A stretch of DNA of 64,000 nucleotides. Origin: Boswellia sacra. Taxonomy: Eukaryota; Streptophyta; Magnoliopsida; Sapindales; Burseraceae. Shown here piece after piece: positions 1 through 12,583 of the stretch. Each line of letters begins with the position of its first letter. The stretch's first letter is position 1. The stretch covers positions 100,079 to 164,078 of the forward strand of contig SNVD02002618.1 of NCBI GenBank assembly GCA_013180625.2, given 5' to 3'. The notes beneath the pieces were generated by a model that saw nothing but the letters and a program-made list of their open reading frames with translations, was not told the origin of the DNA and ran no database searches. The translations under genes and the position numbers were made by a program.

Positions 1-252
1 GAGCAAATTCTAATGAAAGTTCAACTTTCAATTAATCAAGTAGTTTACTTGAAGGCCCACAGTAGAAGTAAGCAAAATAAACTAAAGTGGTAGCATATTG
101 CATATAGTACAAACGTTAGTACAAACACCAGTATAGGCATCAGTGCAACTATGGGTACAAGTACCAATAAAGATACAAAATGGAAATAATACAAAGAAGG
201 CAAACAGAACACATCAGTGGTCAATGAGGGGTTTGAATGGGGCTTTCATCCT
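1..252. other. Left flank, no gene recognised
   Basis: No coding potential is visible. A short degenerate repeat around 110-180 is built on the word GTACAA/CAGT. The last ~20 bases (about 233-252) match the terminal bases of the reverse-complemented Tat LTR seen at 15480, 41526 and 46646. The first element may therefore have inserted into another minus-strand LTR whose remainder lies outside the window. Confidence 0.5.
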
Positions 253-2201
253 TGTAGACACTAAATTTTTGGGGCTCAATGATAAATGAAGAGCAAAAAA
301 TTGACCAAAATACCCTTGGAAGCAAAAAGAAGAAACCAACCAAAAACTTTGAAAACCGACATATGACTTTGAAAAATAATAGAAATTAATCTAGGAAGAA
401 TCCGATGATGAGTCATACCGTTGGGAATCTACAGATGTCTAGATTTCACAAAATTTTACAGATCATGAATCAGAATTGAACTCAAAGAGTTGCATGTGAT
501 TAAACGATTGAAGGTCAGAAGGGACTACACTGAAAAAATACAAAATTGAAGGGTTTGGTGGGCCATAATTAGCTGGTGGTTATAAGATAGCCTTCCATCG
601 ACCAACGTTCCACCCATAGTCGGTTGGCTATCCCACTGTCAGTCGATCGTCCTCCCACAGCTGGCCGACACTCCCCTTCTTATTTCTGAAAATTTTCAAT
701 TAGAACCTTCCTTTTTTAGTTTTTACTTCTTCTTTTTCAACTCACACCCTCTCTTATATAAACGCCCCCTCTCCTCACTTTGACACATAACTGAAATCCT
801 TTCTTCTTCCTTTTAAAGGCATACTTGGAAATTCAATAAGTCTTTTCTAGTTTAAAGGTTTTTTAGGCGTTCTATTGCTCTAAACTCGAAAAGGGTACGT
901 CTTGAAAGCAGTCCTTTCTTCTCCCTCCTTTTTTCTTATTTATTTTTTCTGCTTAGAATTAAGTATGGCTAGGTTTTATTATGCTTAGAATAAGTATGAT
1001 TAGGATTCATTTTAATGCTTAGGAGCATGTTTAGGGTTATTAGGAATTGTTTTAACCCTCTTTTGTTTTACAATGTGAAAATGCATGTCAAGGTAATTAA
1101 TATTTTCCTCATTTATTAGAAACATATTGAGGAATTTATTTTCCTTGCGAATGCCTTAGAATCATGTTTAGGAGCTCATGATTAGAATCATACTAGGAAA
1201 TAGCATAGAATAGGTAAGAATTACCATGTTTATCCTTGAGTGCTTGAATTGGGCTAGAATAGCCATAATTGATATTGACTGACAGAATTAGGCTAGAAGT
1301 GCCATGTCTAGGCTAGAATTGCATATTTAGAATTTTCATTATCAATTGAATTATGCTAGAAGAGCAATAGGCAGAATTACCATAATATAATTATCAAATC
1401 TAGGTAGAAGTGCCATGATTCTAGATTATAGCTTTGTATTTAATTCCAATTGATTAATTGATTTTATAAATACCATGATTAGAATGATGCCATGAAGTGA
1501 TGGTGGACTCACATTGATAGTGAGGGACCATTGCTTAGAAGGAATAAATGATTAAATAAATAACATGAATATGTATGAAGAGGCTTGATAAGCATAGAAT
1601 AGAATCACATATGTTGGTGAGGAATTCCTTATTTATTGGATCTCGAATTAGTTGCTTATTCAATATATGATTTGCATGAATATGCTATGTATGAAATATT
1701 TTATATCATTGAATATTTGAAGTGTTTAGAAGTAAACTTAATTTGTTGTTGAAGAGCAATGCAATCCTATCCTCTATCCCCTATGCTTGAAAGGAATTGT
1801 AATTCTATTCTCCTCCTCTTTTTCTTTGTATGAATATACAACTATCTTGAATGAAATCATCTTACATGCCTTTAAGAAGATAAAATGAACAAAATAAGTG
1901 GATTGTATAACAATATAAGTTATTCTTATTTGGTATATCTTGGTGGAGGCTAGATTTAGATTTAGGTGAGGTGAATGGCTCGTAACTATTTTTTTGAACC
2001 CATCTCAGAAAGGATGAGGGTGGTTTACGTCCTGAGGCAAGGGATTGGATTGCCGCCACTTATTCCCAATTGAATAATTGAGTGGCGACTCTAGTCTCCA
2101 GATGTGCCCATAGCTTATTTGTGTTTCCTTGAGTCTGGAAAGAGGCTTTGACATAGTGTCATGGTCGCAAATTCTTTGGTAGGGTGAAAGACCTGTTCAC
2201 A
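253..2201 (+). repeat. 5' LTR of Tat element 1
   Basis: Begins TGTAGACACTAAAT and ends CCTGTTCACA, giving TG...CA ends, and is followed directly by a primer-binding site. The same start and end recur at 11039-14291, and the same end recurs reverse-complemented at 15480, 41526 and 46646. U3 contains GC-richer palindromic words (CGACTGTC, GGCTAT) at 580-675 and a TATA box at 755. The stretch 1200-1430 holds short repeats built on GGCTAGAATTGCCATG. Confidence 0.8.
755..762 (+). promoter_or_regulatory. TATA box of Tat LTR
   Basis: TATATAAA lies in a pyrimidine-rich context about 500 bp into the LTR. The same box in the same context is found in the second LTR at 11563. It is likely the U3/R promoter for element transcription. 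Confidence 0.65.
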
Positions 2202-2219
2202 GTGGCCACTCCACTATTG
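2202..2219 (+). other. Primer-binding site of Tat element 1
   Basis: GTGGCCACTCCACTATTG follows the LTR end without a gap. It resembles the GTGGCGACTCC-type primer-binding sites common in plant Tat elements. The tRNA was not checked. Confidence 0.6.
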
Positions 2220-3018
2220 ATAAGAGAAGTTGATTCCAATTAGGATACCAAATTCTAATTGTGTGCTTTCTTTGTTATTTTGAGTCCTTGTATCACTACA
2301 TTTTGCATATAATAAGCATGAATTGCCTAAACGAGGTGTGTGGCATTGGCATGAGAAGTCTTTGGCCCTATTTAACCCTTAGATGACTTAAATTAGTGTC
2401 ACCACCTTTGAGCACATAACATTGACTTGGTATAAAAAGAGATCGACCCAAGGGGGCATTTGTCGCTCAAAGGAGCCTAGACCATTGGACACCCTTGAGA
2501 CTCAAGCCTATATAGATGAATCTAGAAAATTTTCATAGGATGAATGTCCAAAATCCATGTTGAAATGCATGTCTATGGATGTAAATTCCACACGATTGGA
2601 ATAACATTAACTCAAATCTCATGGAACCATGAACAACTACCACATGTCAAATCACCCATAAGAACAAAATGGGGCATGTGCCATGAGTTAAGGTTATTAT
2701 GACATATAAAACCATGTTATGATAATCATAGAGAATCCAATATCAACTTGAATAATAGAAATTAGGATAGAGAATCTTGCATTTTCACATCCCATAATGA
2801 TGACTTGGGAATGAGGCAAAAAATCCTAGGAAAAGAGACTCCACCTCACGTGTGTAGGAGTAATAAGGAGGGAAGGCTAAAAGTCTGTCTATGCCCTTGT
2901 ATGAGCATGCATCATATCATGCATACATGCATGGCATTAACACCTTTGTTTTGCAGCCATCATAGCTTGATTTATATAAGGTGGTCGTTTGAAAAGACAA
3001 GAGGAACCAGTCGTTGAA
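2220..3018 (+). other. Untranslated leader of Tat element 1
   Basis: Non-coding leader between the primer-binding site and gag. It is alignable with 14310-15479 and then with 27230-27383, where the same leader is split by the element inserted at 15480. It contains a short TGCATGCATACATGCATGG-type repeat just before gag. No ORF is supported. Confidence 0.6.
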
Positions 3019-4440
3019 ATGGCCACACCTAACAACAACAATCAAGAGATAGTCCAATTGAGGGTTGATATGACCACACCCCAGCAACAAATGGCCCAAA
3101 TGATTGAAGCTATATAAAATTGGCCGAACTGTATGAATCAGCCTCTGCCCAAAGGTAATAGTGGTGGTGAGGGTGAGATTAGCCAAGGCAAAGATAAGAG
3201 GGAAAGGCCCAACCGTCCAAGATGAGCCCGAATTGGTCAAGCAATTGGCTAAAGACATGGAGAAGGTCCAATCTCTCTTGAAGAAGAAAGGGTTAAAAGG
3301 GGTCGAAGACCTAAATGACATTTTACTGATTTGAGATAGTGACTTGCAATCAATGTTTCACATGCTAGATTTACCCAAGTTCAATGAAGAGGGCAACCCA
3401 AAAACTCACTTGAGGTAGTATGCTATTGTCATGGCTGCCACTTTTTTGTCAAAGGAGCATATATTAAAGTAGTTCATCCTATCCTTAGAAGATGATACGC
3501 CAAAAGAGTTCGAGAAGATTAGGAGGAATTATCTGAGTAGTTCATGGAACAATATCACCATAACACCCAATTGGGGGTAACCTTGAGGGATCTAGAGACG
3601 ACTTAGCAAAAACCCAAAGAGGCTTTTTTGAAGAACTTAATCCGTTGGACGACCTAAGTGGCCAAGATAACTATGAGGCCCGTGAAGAAGGACCAGGTTC
3701 GTATGGTGATCAATCAGACCTATGCTTCCATTAGAGATAGGCTTGCAGGCTTTCCAATCAAAGCATTTGAAGATTTGTATGATTCAAACATCCAAATAGA
3801 AGATTTGGAGGCTAGATAGAAAAGAAGCAATAATAGTTACCCTCGAAGAAATCAGGGGCATTACCATCAAGCTAGTGGGTTTAGTACGAAGAATGTTGAA
3901 GCGAAGGTAGTCGGTCAACAAAGGGGGTTCAATCGTTTAGGAAGGCCACTGTCGAAGATCTTCGCTAGGTTAAAAGCTGAAGGGGTTTTATAATCATTGC
4001 CACCAAGAGAGCTTCCAAATCCATTGCCAAAGAATTGGAGGCATCATGAGAAGTGTGAGTTCCACAAAGTGACCTACCATAAGACTGACGATTGCACTCG
4101 TCTTCACTATGAAGTCCAAGACTTAGGGTCAGATTACCAAGCTAGAGATGGAAGAGCCCAATACAAACCTAACTTCAATCGGGTACTTCCTTTAATAACC
4201 AACATGATTGGGTCAGGCTTAACTAAGGAAGAAGTAATGAATTGTTTTGAAGAAAAGGTTGGATCGAGTCAGGCCGAGAGAGCTAAAAGAAAAGAGAAGT
4301 CCATGCTTGAGCAATAAAAGGGATTCACTAGAAAGGTGATCATGAAGAAGAAGCCCAAGAAAGAGAAGCTTCTAGAGCCACCAATGGACCCATCTAGTCA
4401 GCCTTGCTGCTTTTATTGAAGAAGGGATCAAAGATGTCTA
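3019..4440 (+). pseudogene. gag: Tat gag (degenerate)
   Basis: Structural capsid polyprotein. The start ATG at 3019 matches the gag start of the second element at 27384 (both follow ...GAGGAA-CAGT/AATT...). Shared blocks include KQLAKDMEKVQSLLKKKGLK and DLPKFNEEGNPKTHL. The C-terminal part at 3997-4317 has a zinc-knuckle-like motif (NWRHHEKCEFH...DDC). In-frame stops begin around residue 33, followed by several frameshifts. The usual gag-protease junction is missing, so the frame passes from gag into the pre-RT segment (4451-4732, YEEEDIVYVSKFN). Non-functional. Confidence 0.75.
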
Positions 4441-4719
4441 TTATGAAGATATGTCTGTTCCTAATCTCTATGAAGAAGAGGACATTGTTTATGTTTCAAA
4501 GTTTAATATAATAAAGAATAATTTTGCTTACTTGTTTGATGTCTATCCTAATGACACTATGCATGATAATTTGCATTTCACTTACGTATTTGATATCCAT
4601 GACATTCATACTCATGAAATTAATCTTTGTATAATTGAAAAACATAAGACCATAGGTAGAACTCCTAAAGAGATAAAAAGAGATTTAAAAAATTATAAAA
4701 GAAACATGAAGAAGTCTTC

Positions 4720-7700
4720 GCCTGGTCCATGATGACATGCCTAAAATTGGTAGAAGTATTGTTGAGCACATGATTCTAATGTATCCGTACATGAACTCGG
4801 TGAAGCAGAAGTTAAGGAGGTTAAGACCAAAATGGTTTGAAAAGATCAAAGAATAAATATCCAAGCAGATTTAAGCCAAGTTCCTAGACGTGGTGAACTA
4901 TCCAGAATGGTTAGCCAATATTGTGCCTATGCCAAAGAAGAATGGAAGGTTTTGACTGTGTGTTGATTATTGAGACTTAAACAAGGCCTCACCGAAGGAT
5001 GACTTTCCTTTGCCTCACATTGACGTGTTAATGATAACACCGTCGCCAGTGTGATGTTCTTTTTTGTAGACGGGCTTTCTAGTTAAACCATATAATGATG
5101 GCCAGTAAAGACAATATAAAAATGGCCTTCATTACATAATGGGGAACCTACTATTATATGGTGATGCCCTTCGTGTTAAAGAATATAGGGGCAACCTAAC
5201 AAATGTGGGCAATGCTATCTCATGATATGATGTACAAGGGGATAGAAGTCTATATAGATGACATTGTGGTAAAATCTGAGACTCGAGATGGTCACTTTGA
5301 AGCATTAGACAAATTCTTAGAGTGGGTGAAGGAGTATAAGCTATGGCTAAATTTGAAGAAATATGTTTTTAGAGTCATCTTAGTGAAGTTGTTGGGGTTT
5401 ATAATTGGTAAGAAAGGGATAGAGGTAGATCCCAATAATGTCAAGGCAATTATGGAGACGCCACTGCCCAAGACGGAGAAAGAAGTTAGAGGGTTTCTTA
5501 GGAAGATCTAGTACATCAGTTGATTTATCACCAAATTGATGATAATTTATTGACTGATTTTTAGATTCCTAAAGAAGGATCAACCAATAACATGGAATGA
5601 TCAGTTCCAAGAGGCGTTTAAGAAGATTAAGAAGTAGCTGCAAAATTTACCAGTTTCGGGACCACCAAAACCTGACAAGAATCTAATTTTCCACCTGGCT
5701 CTTGAGGAGGAGGCCATAGGTGCTATGCTAGCATAAGAAGATAAGAACAGTATGGAATATGCCATTTACTATCTTAGCAAGAAGTTGTTACCATATGAGA
5801 TGAAGTACAATTATATGGAGAAGATGTGCTTAGCCATGGTGTCGCTCTTGAATAAGTTGAGGCATTTCTTTTAGTCTTATAACTTTAAGGCTGTCTTGAA
5901 TGAAGACCTAATGAAGTATCTCTATAAAGCACCATCTTTGGTGGGGAAGCTAGCACTAGTTCAATTGCCAAAATTTGACACATCATAAGAAGCTGGTGAA
6001 AGGAAGAGTAGTTACGGAATTCTTGGCCATGAATTGAATCGACGATGATGAACCATGGAAGTCCTAGATGAACATCTGGGGGTAATCTTGGTAGTAGGAT
6101 GGAGGATGTTGTTTGATAGAGCTGTCAATAGAAATAGTGTTGGAATATGAGTTATTCTCGTATCACTGACTAAAGAAGTCATTCCTTTGCTAAGAAGTTG
6201 GAGTTTAGAGTCACCAACAACATGGCTAAATAATAAGCCTATGCCTCTAGGCTTGAAATCGTGATTGTAATGGGCAATGGCAAAATAAAAGTGTTAGGAG
6301 ATTTGAAGTTAGTCATCTTGCAAGCTGATGAAGATTGGGATTTAAGGGAAGGAAGGTTAAAGTCGTATCTAGAGCACATTAGATGGCTGATTGGGAGGTT
6401 CAAGTAGTGTACCTTTACCCATCTTCCTAGAAATGAGAATCAGTGGCCGACACTTTAGCTTCTTTGGCCTCAGTTTGGGTGGATGCCCAAGAGCTGTGGT
6501 AAGGCCAATAGTGATATTAAGCATGGGGTCCTTACTACATAGAAGCCCATGTAATTGAAGTCGAAGTGTATGAGAAGCCATGGTTTTATGATCTGAAGAG
6601 ATACTTAGAAGATAAAATTTTGCTAGATGGGACAAACGAGAAAAATAAGGCTGTACTATGAAGGTTTGTTGAACAAGTTACTTATCATCAATGAGTGATG
6701 TACAAGAGAATGCCAGAAAGGATACAATTGAGGTGTGTCAATGAGAAAGAAGCTAGAAGGCTTATAGAGGAAATCCATAGTAGTGTATGTAGGCCACATA
6801 TGAATGGGCTAATGCTTGTGAAGAAGATAATAAAGCAGGGCTTTCATTGGTTAATCATGGAAATGGATTGTGTCTAATTTATGAAGAGGCGTCACCAGTG
6901 CTATATCAATGAAAATTTGATTCACCAACCATCCTTGGAGCTACAAGGAATGATAACGCTGTGGCCTTTTGCTGCATAGGGCATTGACATCATAGGTTAA
7001 ATAAGGCTGTTGACTCCTAATGGGCATCGATATGTGGTGGTGGAGATTGACTACTTCACCAAGTGGATAGAAGGTAAGTCTTACAATAAACTAGGGGCAA
7101 AGTAGAAGGCGAAGTTCATCGAGAAGAATATCATATGCAGATTTGGTGTGCCATATCACTGATAACGGGGTTTATTTCCAGGCTGAGTCTAAGGCCTTGT
7201 TCAAGAAATATAGGATTGAGCAATATAAGTCGTCTCCTTACCAACCACAAGCAAATGGAGCAGTAGAAGTGGCCAGTAAGAACATCGAAAAGATGTTGGC
7301 CTAGACGGTGCAGACATACAAAGATTAGTTTATGTTTCAAAAATAATCCTACCAATTAAGATAGAAATGAAATCATTAAGGGTTCCAATTGAGGCAAAAA
7401 TTCCTAAAGAGGAGTGGGTCCAAAATAGATGTGAGCAGTTGGCCTTGATTGATGAGAAAAGAATAAAGGCCAGATATCATATGCAACTATACCATAAGCA
7501 GGTTGCTTGAGCCTTTAACAAGAGAATAAGGACAAGAAGGTTTAAAGAAGGGGAATTGGTCCTTAAACAAGCTAGGCCAGTGGTGTTTGATTTGAAAAGG
7601 AAGTTCAAGCCCAACTGGGAAGACCCATTTATTGTGACAAAGGTCATGTTTGACAGAGTTGTCTCTTATCAGACATGGAAGGAAATAAGTTCACTGAACC

Positions 7701-7745
7701 CATCAACATGGATAGGCTAAAGAGATACTATGTGTAGAAGTGAGA
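4720..7745 (+). pseudogene. pol: Tat pol: RT, RNase H, second RNase H, integrase (degenerate)
   Basis: RT spans about 4720-5520, with block LNKASPKDDFPLPHIDVL near 4975 and the catalytic motif YIDD near 5250 (EVYIDDIVVKSETR). RNase H is about 5600-5990 and the second, Tat-specific RNase H-like domain about 6100-6500. Integrase is about 6640-7745, including a Zn-binding region (CHQCYIN) near 6895, the core motif (GVYFQAES) near 7165 and a C-terminal block (EQLALIDEKRIKARYHMQ) near 7435. Domain order and motifs match the second element (30650-33810). Stops and frameshifts occur in every domain. Confidence 0.8.
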
Positions 7746-8514
7746 ATAAAAGAAAAGAGTATGAGAGGAAAAATAATTAGTCAGAAAACTAGAAATGGCT
7801 GATTAATGATAAGAGTTGTCTCATTGCTTATCTATCGTTCGGAGAATAAATGATTGTACTTCTATTAATGAAATAAAGTTGCTTGGAAACAAATATGCTT
7901 TTGAAATGTCTTACTATTTTGCATGATAACAAAAGAAAAGCATCTAAATCTAAGCTAACATTGAAACTATCAATATCGCCTTTGTTTATTCACCAGAATA
8001 TAAATAGGTTCACCGTATCACTCACGGCACTGTCTGAATCAAACAGTCAGATCAGGAATGGAAGCTTGAAGGTTTACCCAACTCTTGTATCGATCATCCA
8101 TCTCAAAGTCAGAATCATGGAACAGATTCCTCTCAATGGTTCGATGCGGCCAAGAGTCTCTCATACGCTTTAGATAGTGAACAAATAGTCTCCATCGAAA
8201 GCAATCGGTGAGTCCACGATCCTCTGCTTAATTCTATACTATCGATGTAGTCTAGCAAGATCACAGAATGAACTATGAGTGAAACCTTCCAAAGGCACGC
8301 ATACAATGTAGGTCTCGACTGTCATGTGATCCAACCTCTATTATGGATAGTTCTAACAAATCTGAGCATCTGGAATGGCTTAAAGCCAGTCAACCCAAGA
8401 AGAATGTCTCTTAAGTCTCCTTATTGTCTAAAGTTGAGGGCTATAAGAGGAGATATCTCCCTCAGGCATTGCTAGAATAGACAGCCTCTCTTGTAACCAA
8501 ATATGAAAAAAGAA

Positions 8515-8850
8515 AAAAAAAGTCCATTGGGTTGAAAAGCCCAAAAGAGTGGCCCAGGCAAAAGTTAGGGCAAGCTCATTGTGTTGAAAACCCAAAAGGA
8601 TGGTTTAGGAAAAAATTAGAGCATGAAAAAAGAAAAAAAGAAGAACAAAAAAATAATAAAGAAGAAGCCCATTGAGTTGAAAACCTGAAAAGTGCCACCC
8701 GGGCAAAAGTTAGGGCAAGCTTAGTAAGTCAAAAACTCGAAAGGCCAGCTTAGGCAAAAATTAGAGAAAGAAAAAAAAGAAAAAGAAAAAGAAAAGGAAA
8801 TATAAACCCACTAAGTTGAAAACCCAAAAGGGCGACTTAGGCAAAATAAG
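8515..8850 (+). repeat. Diverged tandem repeat in the Tat 3' region
   Basis: Units of roughly 50-60 bp around the words GCAAGCTCATTG, GTTGAAAACCC, AAAAGG and GGCAAAAGTTAGG, interrupted by A-rich runs. The same repeat occurs at the same place in element 2 (34560-34830) and, reversed, in element 3 (42500-42730), so it is a family trait and not a local expansion. Confidence 0.7.
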
Positions 8851-9387
8851 TTGAAAAGAAAATACCTGAAAAAGTAGAAGACTGCCACTAAATCTCTAAC
8901 TTGGATCAATCCTGATGATATCTAGTTTGATCAATGTTTCCATTAGAATTAAGGGAACTACTGTAAAACTGGGTCCCATACGAGGAATGATGGTCATAAG
9001 ATTTGGGTCATCGAGACCGCTTGGTGAAACCAGTAAAAGCTATGCAAGAAGGCTAAATTGAAGAAGGCGAAGCCAACCAATGAAGTCCTATCCGTCATCT
9101 CAAGCAAAGGCATAATAAAAAACAATATCACTCTACCACTTCAAGTGTGAATACCCTGGGTAGAAATCGAACAGTTAAAGAAATGGGAAAGGTTAAATAT
9201 AGATGGTGTCATAATGATGGGTAGAATGATGCTCTCAGAACTTGATGAATGACAGCCAAGTGTGGCAGAGAATTCCTTAGACGGGGGCAAAAGCTCTTGT
9301 CTATTGCAGTGGAAGAGGTAATCATGTGAATCCTAGAAGGTTTTATAGTCCTTGAGAAATGGGATGTCAAGCTTCATATGTCGAAAG

Positions 9388-10563
9388 TAGGGGTGCACAC
9401 GGGTCAGGTCGGGTCAGGTCAGGTTTTATCAAATCCGACCCAACTCGATCATGCATTGGGTTAAGAAAATTACACCCGATTGGTCAGGTTTTAAAAAAAA
9501 TTTCCATGTAAAAAATAAACTGCCAATTCAAATAAACAAAATTATCAATGTAAAGTAGAACTATTTTTGGTAAGACTCAAATCATCAAAGCAACAAAATA
9601 TAATTACAATTAATCAGGCAAGAAACACTAACAAATCCACGAATGGAGTTTCTCCCTTCACTTCTTTCTTTATTATTTAAATAATAATTATAATCTGTAA
9701 CTATTTAGTACATCAACCAGCGTACAAGCTCTAAAAATCAAGTTGTGTCACAATCTGAGCAATTAAACCAAAACCAATAACGTAAAATTACATAAATCTC
9801 CCCATCTTCCAGACTTGTCCATGCTTGGTAGTCTCACCGATCCTCCAAAGTATCCAAATTATTAGCTTTCCTTTGTTCTATTCTTGGATTTCTAATAAAT
9901 CAACTTTGCAAATTGACTAAATGTAGCCCAGGGTGCTAACGGCTAAAATATGTGAGAAAAAATAAAATAATGGATTAAAGAGTAGAGGTAAGGATTGTTA
10001 CCTGGTCTAGCCGCAGCTCCGTAAACCCGGCTTTCGTGGAGAAGAGTTTTCATGATTTTGTATGAATGACATTAAACTAATCCTCGAGTATATAAAAAGC
10101 ATCAAATTTAAATTAAAGGTTTACTTTAATTTGGAACTCGTGATGGGGAATATTAAAGGCTGGAGTGGGATGAGCGAGGCATGGAGGCGTGACGAGTGGA
10201 GCGGCTGGAGTCGTGGAGGAGCAACGGTTGTTGAAGGAGGAGATGTTAACGAATGAGGTTCAATTAGGTTTAGGGTTGAATTGAGGAGATAATGTACTTT
10301 TATATCATTGGTTTGATGTGGCAAAGTCCACAATAATATTATGATTTCACTTATAGCAGATTGACACATGGTAGTTTGCAAATTTTTTAAAAAATAGTCG
10401 GGTTAGGTTCTTCACGGGTTGAAACAAAAAAACCAGATCCCAAATAAACCCGATATCTTAAACCCGATTTCGGGTTTTTTTCAAAGCAACCCCGATCATG
10501 ACCCGATCAACCTAATCAAACCCGATCGGGTCGGATCGGGTCGGATTATTTTGCACACCCCTA
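9388..10563. mobile_element. hAT-type non-autonomous element (MITE-like, 1176 bp)
   Basis: The ends are inverted repeats (TAGGGGTGCACACGGGT and TAGGGGTGTGCAAAATA on the opposite strand). An exact 8-bp target duplication, GTCGAAAG, lies at 9380-9387 and 10564-10571. Subterminal repeats of GGGTCAGGTC / CGGGTCGGATC occur at both ends. No transposase is visible. TIR sequence and an 8-bp duplication are typical of hAT elements. Confidence 0.85.
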
Positions 10564-10739
10564 GTCGAAAGTACTTCAAATTCAAAAGAATACTAGATTC
10601 AAGCCACTTCCCGTTATTCTCCTTTAGAAACTTCAAGAAAGGCTGAAGAACCTTAAGAATGGCCTTAGACATGTTAGAAAACATAAGAAGAGGCGTTGGA
10701 AGGTGTGAAAAGAAGTAGAAAGGAAAAAAAGAAGGCCGA

Positions 10740-10870
10740 TGGTGATACTCATCACTTATCATCACCATTATTATCAACATCAATTGAAGAAGCAGTAACC
10801 TGAGCCTAAAGATGGTCAATCTCTTGCTCTAGAAACTCGATTTGTTGGCGAACCATCTAGTCTAAGCAAG
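10740..10870 (-). pseudogene. Terminal exon remnant of the antisense PMD gene in element 1
   Basis: On the minus strand this reads VRQQIEFLEQEIDHL, then AQVTASSIDVDNNGDD. This matches the last exon of the better preserved antisense gene in element 2 (35951-36060, VECLQAQVIAFSFNIDND). It shows that element 1 also once carried the PMD gene and lost most of it between here and the LTR at 11039. Confidence 0.55.
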
Positions 10871-11562
10871 AAGAATATAGTTAGAAAAGATTATTAAGAT
10901 ATACATGAAACATAAAATATCTTCGTGAAGGAAGCACGATCCAAAATAGAGCCTAGTCTAGAAGTAACTGAGTTTTGCAAAAATCACAATGCAGTATGAA
11001 ATACTGAGGGTAGTTGCAAAGGAAGAAGGCCTAATACCTATAGACACTAGATCTTTTAGGCTCGAGGATGAAAAGAAGATGATTGTTGAGCAAAAAAAAA
11101 AAAAAAAGGATCAAAATGCCCTTGGGAGCCAAGAAGAGATGGGTGAAAAGAAGTTGGTGAAGAGCCTGAAAAACTGATATATGACTTTGAAAAATCAACA
11201 TAAATTGATCCGATAGAAATCTGGTGATGAATCATATACTGTTGTGAATCTACGGATGTCTAGTTTTCATAGAAATTTACAGATCAGTAATCAGAGTTGA
11301 ATTCCAAAAGTTATACGTGATCGAAGGAACAAAGGTTTGAAGGAATTACATCCAAGGATGATAAAAAAGGAAGGGACCGAAAGCAAATTAGTCGGTCGAC
11401 CATCACACAGCTACCTGATTGTCCAAGACACTTGGCTATTGGCCAGTGGCCAGGCATCCATCAAATGGTCACTCAGCTGTCTGAAGATGGCCGTCCGACC
11501 CTTTTTGGTTTATTTTGAAAAGTTATCTTGAAAAACTTCCTTTTTCATCTTCACCCCTCCCT

Positions 11563-11570
11563 TATATAAA
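11563..11570 (+). promoter_or_regulatory. TATA box of the second Tat LTR
   Basis: TATATAAA in the context CCCTCCCTTATATAAACCCTCCCC, equivalent to the box at 755. Upstream (11390-11510) is a cluster of GGCTAT, CTGTCTGA and GGCCGTCCGACC words. Confidence 0.6.
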
Positions 11571-12583
11571 CCCTCCCCTCCTCACTTTACAAGACACACT
11601 GATTATTGAATACAATCATCTCTTTTGCCTCTCTTGAATACATGCTCAAGAATTTGAGAAGTCTTCTCCAATATAAATTTTTTAGGCATTCTATTGCTCG
11701 AAACTCGTAAAGGGTACGTCTTGAGAGCAGAATTCTCTCCTCTCTCCTATTTTCTCTTTTATTTTTCTTGCTTCGAAAAAGCATGTTTAAGGTTATTATG
11801 AATTGTTCTAACCTAATTTGTTTTGCAAGATGGATAAGCGTGTTGAGGTAAGTCAGTAATCCTTCCTTTTTTATAATCATGTTTAGGAATTTATTTTTTT
11901 GCGAATGCTTAGAATCATGACTAGGAGAACATGTGTAGAATCATGCTTGAAAGCAAATGATTAGAATCATGATAGGAAAACTTATTTGCTTTGATGAATG
12001 CTTAGAAATAGCATAGAATAGGTAAGAATTATCCTTTTACCCTTGAATGCCATGACTGATATTGGATGTTTGAATTAGGCTATAATATGCCATGAATGCC
12101 ATGAATTAGGCTAGAAATGCCATATTTAGGCTAGAATATGCCATGAATGACATGTTAGGCTAGAAATGCCATGATGAATGATGTGAATTATACTAGAATA
12201 AACAATAAGGTAGAATTGCCATGATAGAATTTACCAAAATCTAGGATAGAATGCCATGAGATTAAATTATGGCTTTGTTTGATTTTATTATCGATGCATG
12301 TATGAATGTTTGTTTATTAAGAAGTGTAATTGTGTAATGCCATGAAGTGGTGGTGGACTCACATTGATGGTGATGGACCATCACTTAGAATAAATATTCA
12401 AACTTACGAATGTATGGAATATTTTATTTTATAAATGTTGTAATCCTCTTCCCTTTCCCCATATATGATGGAAATATAATCTTTTCTCCTTCCTCTTTCT
12501 TTGTATGTATATACAACTGCCATTGATTGAATAATCACCTCAGATGCGTAACAAAGAAAACAATAGAAACGTGTGCATAAAAT

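Larger units (their letters stand above)
7900..10672 (-). pseudogene. Antisense extra ORF of Tat element 1 (DUF7745-like), split by a MITE
   Basis: On the strand opposite gag-pol. The likely start is the ATG at 10672 (MSKAILKVLQPFLKFL). The reading is then cut by the hAT MITE at 10563-9388 and resumes with LDIPFLKDYKTF, a DSHDYLFHCNRQEL block and an LGCHSSSSESIILP block near 9230. The same order of blocks is found antisense in element 2 (35436 downward) and partly in element 3 (from 42086). The pattern 'FWDxxxxxFRFxGxELCPxxEEFxAILG' is like plant DUF7745 proteins, by memory only. Stops and the insertion make it non-functional. Confidence 0.5.
253..11038 (+). mobile_element. Tat-type Ty3/gypsy retrotransposon 1 (5' LTR plus internal region)
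   Basis: Order on the + strand: LTR (TGTAGACA...TTCACA), primer-binding site, ~0.8 kb leader, gag, RT, RNase H, a second RNase H-like domain, integrase, a long 3' region with antisense ORFs, then a second LTR at 11039. A second RNase H between RNase H and integrase is a known hallmark of the Tat/Ogre branch. The protease region is missing: gag runs almost directly into the pre-RT segment near 4440. A hAT MITE occupies 9388-10563. Many stops and frameshifts show that it is dead and old. Confidence 0.85.

Noticed and set aside
2202..2219. tRNA genes at the primer-binding sites
   Set aside because: Only ~18 bases complementary to a tRNA end are present; no cloverleaf can be formed.
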